Positions 59,842 to 64,000 of a stretch of 64,000 nucleotides of DNA are shown one piece after another (the first letter of the stretch is position 1; the number at the start of each line of letters is the position of its first letter). The translations under genes and the position numbers were made by a program. This DNA is from Hominimerdicola alba (GTDB lineage Bacteria > Bacillota > Clostridia > Oscillospirales > Ruminococcaceae), in the NCBI RefSeq assembly GCF_900112155.1, contig NZ_FOKQ01000006.1, forward strand, positions 62,001 through 126,000, in the 5' to 3' direction. The notes under the pieces were generated by a model. That model searched no databases. It was not told where the DNA came from and worked only from the letters and a program-made list of their open reading frames with translations.

Positions 59842-61659
59842 ATGAGCAGGCGTAAGGGCTTTATTAGGATACTGTCGCTGTCGGCGGCGGTTTGCATAAC
59901 GTTTACCGCGGTCAGCAGTGGTATAAACGCTGAAAAGGTCAATGCGGATTATGACTACGGTTATGATTACGGCTACGACTACGGCGGATATACAGGCTAT
60001 GATTACAGCGGCGGTTATGGCTACGATACCTACAGCGGTGACTACGGTTACAGTGATGATTATGGTTACAGCGGAGATGATTACAGCTACAGCGGCGATT
60101 ATGGTTACAGCGGTGACTACGGCTGGACTGACCCGAATCAGACCTGGACCGACCCCAACCAGACATGGACGGATTACGGACAGTCGGGGACGACCGATGA
60201 TACAACGACAACACAGACACCCGTTGACAGCGGGGCTGTTACAGGCAAGAGCGATGTTACAAAACACGCTGAAGATCTGAGATATATCATCGGCAAGCAG
60301 TCGGCACTTAAAGTGGAGATATCTGATGCGGAGACCGCTATACGCGAAGAGGAAAAGATGCTCAAGAGCATCAAAAAGCGTACGGAAGAATTGGATAACG
60401 AGCTGTATATCCTCAACAGGTCCATGTCGGTGCTGGAGCTTCAGGTCAACAGCAACAGGCGTGAGCTTGACCGTATAAACGGCAATATCGAGGACGGCGT
60501 GGAACGTCTGAAAATGAGAATGAGGGCTCTGTATCTTTCGGGCACTGATTCTTATACCACGGTACTGCTGGAATCAAACAGCTTCTATGATATTCTCATG
60601 CGCATGGAGCTTATCAAGCGCGTGGCTGCACATGACGACCGCATAATTGAAGAACTTTACGCTTTGCAGGAGACCTGTGAGGTAAAGCAGGCTCATCTTG
60701 ATAAGCAGCAGGCTGAGCTCGACAAGCAGTATGAGCTTTTTGATGCGAAGAAAGCCAAGCTTGATGAGATATACAATTCATCATCACAGGCTAAGGAACT
60801 TCTGAGAGAAAAGCAGAAGAAGCTGAAAGAGCAGGAAGCTCAGTTCAATCTGGAGAAGATAAAGACCGCTGAGAGCCTTGGTGCGATACTGAAGCCCACT
60901 ATCGGCGCTGTGCCTTTCGATGAGGAAGTTGCGGCGACTGAAGAGCTTGCCAACGAGCGGCTGAAGGAGCTTCACGACAGCATCAAACAGCGTGTAAAGG
61001 ACGGCGAGGAGATACCCGAGAGTGAGCCGACTTACACCTTTGCATGGCCTGTTCCTCAGGACTATACCATAAACTCGGGCGTGGGCGCACGTTGGGGCAC
61101 TTACCACAAGGGTATCGATATCAACGGTGATCACGGTTATGAGATACACGCCTGTGAGACAGGTACAGTCATCATGACAAACACCACCTGCACTCACGAT
61201 TACGGAAAGTATGAATCCTGCGGCTGCGGCGGCGGTTACGGAAACTTTATCATCATCGATCACGGAAATGATTTCCTGACGCTGTACGGTCATCTGACCA
61301 AGGTGCTTGTTGAACCAGGTGACGTGGTAAGACAGGGCGATCTCATCGGACTGATGGGCACTACAGGTTATTCCACAGGCGATCATCTGCATCTGGAGAT
61401 AAGGTATCAGGGTTATGTGCTGAATCCTATCAATTATGTGGATCTGACCATTGATATCAATAGCGGCAAAAGACCTCTGGTAGATAAGGACGAGGATACC
61501 ATCACCGTTGTTGAGACCAACAAGGACAAGAAGGACGAAAGTTCAAAAGCCGAAGAGGAAAAGAAGGACGAAAACTCAAAGGCTGAGGAAGCGAAAAAGG
61601 ATGATAGTTCAAAGAATGAAGCGGACTCCAAAAAAGAGACTGACCCTAACGACGATTAG
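59842..61659 (+). CDS. Second coiled-coil M23 peptidase with a Tyr/Gly/Asp-rich repeat
   Basis: 605 residues, AAAGGAGTG before ATG 59842. A signal peptide ends about residue 30. Residues about 36-115 are a low-complexity Tyr/Gly/Asp/Ser repeat (DYGYDYGYDYGG, GDYGYSGDDYSYSG) plus TDPNQTW repeats. A coiled coil (about 145-380) keeps the FYDILMRMELIKRVAAHDD element of the preceding protein, showing they are tandem duplicates. The LytM domain has H422-x3-D426 (HKGID) and H515-x-H517 (HLHLE), so catalysis is expected. The C-terminus is a charged Lys/Glu/Asp/Ser repeat. The Tyr-rich part is unusual and may bind wall glycans or self-associate (inference). Confidence 0.88.
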   Translation: MSRRKGFIRILSLSAAVCITFTAVSSGINAEKVNADYDYGYDYGYDYGGYTGYDYSGGYGYDTYSGDYGYSDDYGYSGDDYSYSGDYGYSGDYGWTDPNQTWTDPNQTWTDYGQSGTTDDTTTTQTPVDSGAVTGKSDVTKHAEDLRYIIGKQSALKVEISDAETAIREEEKMLKSIKKRTEELDNELYILNRSMSVLELQVNSNRRELDRINGNIEDGVERLKMRMRALYLSGTDSYTTVLLESNSFYDILMRMELIKRVAAHDDRIIEELYALQETCEVKQAHLDKQQAELDKQYELFDAKKAKLDEIYNSSSQAKELLREKQKKLKEQEAQFNLEKIKTAESLGAILKPTIGAVPFDEEVAATEELANERLKELHDSIKQRVKDGEEIPESEPTYTFAWPVPQDYTINSGVGARWGTYHKGIDINGDHGYEIHACETGTVIMTNTTCTHDYGKYESCGCGGGYGNFIIIDHGNDFLTLYGHLTKVLVEPGDVVRQGDLIGLMGTTGYSTGDHLHLEIRYQGYVLNPINYVDLTIDINSGKRPLVDKDEDTITVVETNKDKKDESSKAEEEKKDENSKAEEAKKDDSSKNEADSKKETDPNDD

Positions 61660-61708
61660 TCCACTAAACGCTGCTGTCTTTTACGGACGGCAAATGTAAT
61701 AAGACCTA

Positions 61709-61741
61709 AAGGCGGGAATTCTGATGTTCCCGCCTTTTTTG
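61709..61741 (+). terminator. Intrinsic terminator of the M23 pair
   Basis: GGCGGGAA pairs with TTCCCGCC, then seven Ts. Confidence 0.9.
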
Positions 61742-61892
61742 TGGTATCATGGCTGTTTGCGGTGGCTTGGAAATATTTGCATATGCAAGATAAGATTTTT
61801 AATGGGCGGGAATGTTGATATTCCTGCTCATTTTGTCGTATTCAGGCGGTTTTGAGCCGTTTGGAAAGTCCGTGAGAAGCAGGCGGGGTGGG

Positions 61893-61921
61893 TTGACTAA
61901 ACGTGGGAAATATGTTATAAT
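61893..61921 (+). promoter_or_regulatory. Sigma-A promoter of the acetolactate synthase gene
   Basis: TTGACT (61893-61898), 17 bases, TATAAT (61916-61921). Confidence 0.8.
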
Positions 61922-62019
61922 TATATAAATATTTTATTGTAGGGAATGACTAATTTCCCGACAATGTGCTGTGCCTTGGGGAATACCCGAAAAACAGCGG
62001 AAAAAGGAGGTAGTCTTTT

Positions 62020-63657
62020 ATGAAAATGACAGTCAGTCAGGCTATGGTCGAATGTTTGAAGGCAGAGGAGATAAAGGTCGTCTACGGCTACCCCGGTGCG
62101 GCTATCTGCCCGTTTTACGATGCTCTGCTTGACGCTGACAAGGATATAAAACACGTTCTGGTAAGGCATGAGGCCAACGGCGGTCATGCTGCCAGCGGTT
62201 ATGCAAGGATATCGGGAAAGCCTGCGGTCTGTATAGCGACTTCGGGACCCGGTGCGGTGAACCTGATTACAGCCATCGCTACGGCTTATGCTGATTCGAT
62301 ACCGATAGTATGCATAACAGGCCAGGTAAATACCGACCAGATAGGCTCCGATGTTTTTCAGGAGGCTGACGTGACAGGCGCGGCTGAACCCTTCGTTAAG
62401 CACAGCTATCTTCTTAAAGACCCCGATGATGTGGGCAGAGTGTTCAAGGAGGCTTTCTATATCGCGGGTAGCGGAAGACCCGGTCCTGTGCTGATAGATG
62501 TGCCTATGGACGTTCAGAAGATGACGGTGGATTTCAAATATCCCAAAAAGTGCGAGATACGCAGCTACAAGCCCACAGGCAAGGGCAACGCTTTGCAGGT
62601 TAAGAGAGTTACCGAGGCACTGAGAACGGCTGAAAAGCCCCTTATCTGCATCGGCGGCGGTGTGTTTGCTTCAAATGCCCAGGCTGAGGTGGTCGAGGTT
62701 TCAAAGAAGCTGAACATACCTGTTATCACGACAATGATGGGTATATCCGTTTTTGCGGACGAAGATCCCCTGTATGTGGGAATGATAGGTACTCACGGCA
62801 CAAAGCTGGCGAATTACGCTGTTAATGCCTGTGACACCCTGTTCCTTGTGGGTGCACGTGTTGGCGACCGTGCGGTGAAAACTCCGCTGGAGCTTGAAAA
62901 GGACACTAAGATACTTCACATAGATATCGACCCTGCTGAGATAGGCAAGAATATCGGTGCTGATATCCCGCTGGTAGGCGATGCTAAGACAGTTCTCAGG
63001 CAGATGCTGGATTATCTGGAAAAGCACCCCGAGGGAAATGCAGACCATACCGAATGGCTGGAGCATATCGACGGAAAGCGCGTACCTGCGGAGTTTGCAA
63101 AGCCTGTTAAGGGTACAGTCAATCCGAAGGAGTTCTTACAGAGACTTTCGGAGCGTATGCCTGCTGATGTCAACATCTGTGCTGATGTTGGACAGAACCA
63201 GATATGGACAAGCAGATACCAGTTCAAAAAGGGCGGACGTTTCCTTACATCGGGTGGCATGGGTACAATGGGATATTCTCTGCCCTGTGCCATAGGCGCT
63301 AAAATGGCAGACGAGAGCCGTATAACAGTGGCTGTCTGCGGCGACGGCGGCTTCCAGATGAATATGATGGAGCTGGCAACTGCGGTGCAGTACGGCGTAG
63401 ATGTCAAGGTGGTAGTCTTCACGAATACAAGGCTTGGCATGGTAAGAGAGCTTCAGACAAAGGGTTACAATGACAGGCAGATGGCTGTATTCCTTGATGG
63501 CTCACCCGATTTTGTGAAGCTTGCAGCGGCTTACGGCATACCTGCTATAAGGGTAACGGACAAGAAGTCAGAGGACAAGGCTATCGAGACGCTGGCTACC
63601 GAAAAGGGTATGTTGGTATGCGAGGTAGTTGTTGACAAGGATTTTCCGACACTTTAA
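62020..63657 (+). CDS. ilvB: Acetolactate synthase large subunit
   Basis: 545 residues, AAAGGAGG upstream. The enzyme joins pyruvate with pyruvate or 2-oxobutyrate at the start of branched-chain amino acid synthesis. The catalytic Glu is in VRHEANGGHAASGYAR; the FAD/central domain has GARVGDRAVK; the TPP-binding motif is GDGGFQMNMMELATA ending with NTRLGM. Length is normal. The regulatory subunit ilvN does not follow; the next gene is unrelated, so either ilvN is elsewhere or the enzyme is a catabolic-type single-subunit form. Confidence 0.9.
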   Translation: MKMTVSQAMVECLKAEEIKVVYGYPGAAICPFYDALLDADKDIKHVLVRHEANGGHAASGYARISGKPAVCIATSGPGAVNLITAIATAYADSIPIVCITGQVNTDQIGSDVFQEADVTGAAEPFVKHSYLLKDPDDVGRVFKEAFYIAGSGRPGPVLIDVPMDVQKMTVDFKYPKKCEIRSYKPTGKGNALQVKRVTEALRTAEKPLICIGGGVFASNAQAEVVEVSKKLNIPVITTMMGISVFADEDPLYVGMIGTHGTKLANYAVNACDTLFLVGARVGDRAVKTPLELEKDTKILHIDIDPAEIGKNIGADIPLVGDAKTVLRQMLDYLEKHPEGNADHTEWLEHIDGKRVPAEFAKPVKGTVNPKEFLQRLSERMPADVNICADVGQNQIWTSRYQFKKGGRFLTSGGMGTMGYSLPCAIGAKMADESRITVAVCGDGGFQMNMMELATAVQYGVDVKVVVFTNTRLGMVRELQTKGYNDRQMAVFLDGSPDFVKLAAAYGIPAIRVTDKKSEDKAIETLATEKGMLVCEVVVDKDFPTL

Positions 63658-63667
63658 GAGGTGGGAT

Positions 63668-64000
63668 ATGCTGCATTACAGGATACTCAGTTACGGCAGC
63701 GACTACGATTGGGGGCTGCTGGTAGGGCTTATCTCACTGAGGGATGAGTCGGAGATAGACAGGCAATTTGAAAAAAGGCTGAACAGCCTTGAAAAGGAAG
63801 AACCTTTCGCTGACGAGATGTCCGCAAGGCTGATGGCTGAACTGGACAATTCCCGCAGGACAGGGGACTATGCGGTAATAACGCCCAAGGGCAAGGGCTG
63901 CATAACCTGTCTGGCATCTTCGATTAAGTTCGGGCTGATGGTGCTGGATCAGGAAAAGGACGGAAATCCTGTCATAACCAAGGCAGGTGCTGTCAATGGC
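63668..64000 (+). CDS. Hypothetical protein, cut by the right edge
   Basis: The ATG at 63668 follows GAGGTGG, 10 bases after the ilvB stop, so it is probably co-transcribed. The 111 visible residues start MLHYRILSYGSDYDWGLLVG and include a charged helix (DRQFEKRLNSLEKEEPF) and the stretch DYAVITPKGKGCITCLASS. No signal peptide. I do not recognise the family from this part. Confidence 0.65.
   Translation, partial: MLHYRILSYGSDYDWGLLVGLISLRDESEIDRQFEKRLNSLEKEEPFADEMSARLMAELDNSRRTGDYAVITPKGKGCITCLASSIKFGLMVLDQEKDGNPVITKAGAVNG

Larger units (their letters stand above)
61660..62019. other. Intergenic region before the acetolactate synthase gene
   Basis: Two similar hairpins and a promoter, no gene. 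After the terminator at 61709, GGGCGGGAATGTTGATATTCCTGCTC (about 61804-61829) repeats the terminator stem in a decayed form. No T-box or leader-peptide attenuator was recognised. Confidence 0.55.

Noticed and set aside
61740-62019. T-box or attenuator before ilvB
   Set aside because: No T-box bulge sequence, specifier loop or leader peptide rich in branched-chain codons; the promoter is only about 100 bases before the start.

Overview
The window looks like chromosomal DNA of a Gram-positive, fibre-degrading Ruminococcus, most likely of the Ruminococcus albus group. This is inferred from gene content, not from a database match. Pointers are a GH3 beta-glucosidase with inverted domain order (known from R. 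albus), a CE2-type acetylxylan esterase, many short Ser/Thr/Glu-rich lipoproteins, a coiled-coil FtsX-type permease next to glycoside hydrolase genes, Firmicutes-type DarA-HolB and RimM-TrmD pairs, and sigma-A promoters with an almost invariant 17-bp spacer.

Positions 1-5954 are one end of an integrative and conjugative element of the broad Tn1549/CTn2 kind. All its genes are on the minus strand: a VirB6/TrbL-like channel protein (cut by the window edge), a Maff2 small membrane protein, a VirD4 coupling protein, a PcfB-like protein, a small conserved protein and two related winged-helix replication-type proteins. The end has short direct repeats (TTCTACC, six copies), two similar hairpins, an inverted repeat, and finally the 3' part of a tRNA-Leu gene (5903-5954) followed by its terminator. 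This is the attachment-site copy left when the element inserted into a tRNA-Leu gene. The intact tRNA and the integrase should lie left of the window.

Positions 6000-17500 hold a secreted C-type lectin/Fn3 protein, an XRE regulator fused to a desulfoferrodoxin-like domain, two related repeat lipoproteins, and a minus-strand run of ABC ATPase, giant coiled-coil FtsX permease, permuted GH3 beta-glucosidase and a small protein. Positions 17500-29200 hold a MoxR ATPase divergent from a membrane VWA/thrombospondin-3 protein, a likely wall-anchored carbohydrate-binding-like protein, lipoproteins, the NAD(P)HX repair enzyme, AcpS, an amidohydrolase and an SH3b lipoprotein.

Positions 29300-44550 hold a Wzz/tyrosine-kinase pair, an acyl-ACP thioesterase, an Rrf2 regulator, a hydrolase, YbaK, a cytidylate-kinase-like protein, a 1-kb gene-poor stretch, a cytidine-deaminase-fold protein followed by a sensor with a degenerate GGDEF domain, an MBL hydrolase, an ECF S-component, purine nucleoside phosphorylase, a WYL regulator with a DUF896 protein, and a sigma-region-4-like protein.

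Positions 44800-64000 hold an Orn/Lys/Arg decarboxylase-like enzyme with DarA and HolB, a leucine-rich-repeat protein, a phenylacetate-CoA ligase-like enzyme, esterase and deacetylase lipoproteins, RimM-TrmD, HPr, a PucR/CdaR-type regulator, FtsE-FtsX with two tandem paralogous M23 peptidases (a cell-division hydrolase module), acetolactate synthase large subunit and a truncated hypothetical gene.

No CRISPR array, rRNA gene, complete tRNA gene or insertion sequence was seen. The most unusual items are the XRE-desulfoferrodoxin fusion, the ICE end embedded in tRNA-Leu with its repeats, the deaminase-fold/degenerate-GGDEF pair, the duplicated M23 peptidases (one with a long Tyr/Gly/Asp-rich repeat), and several perfect palindromes at promoters.
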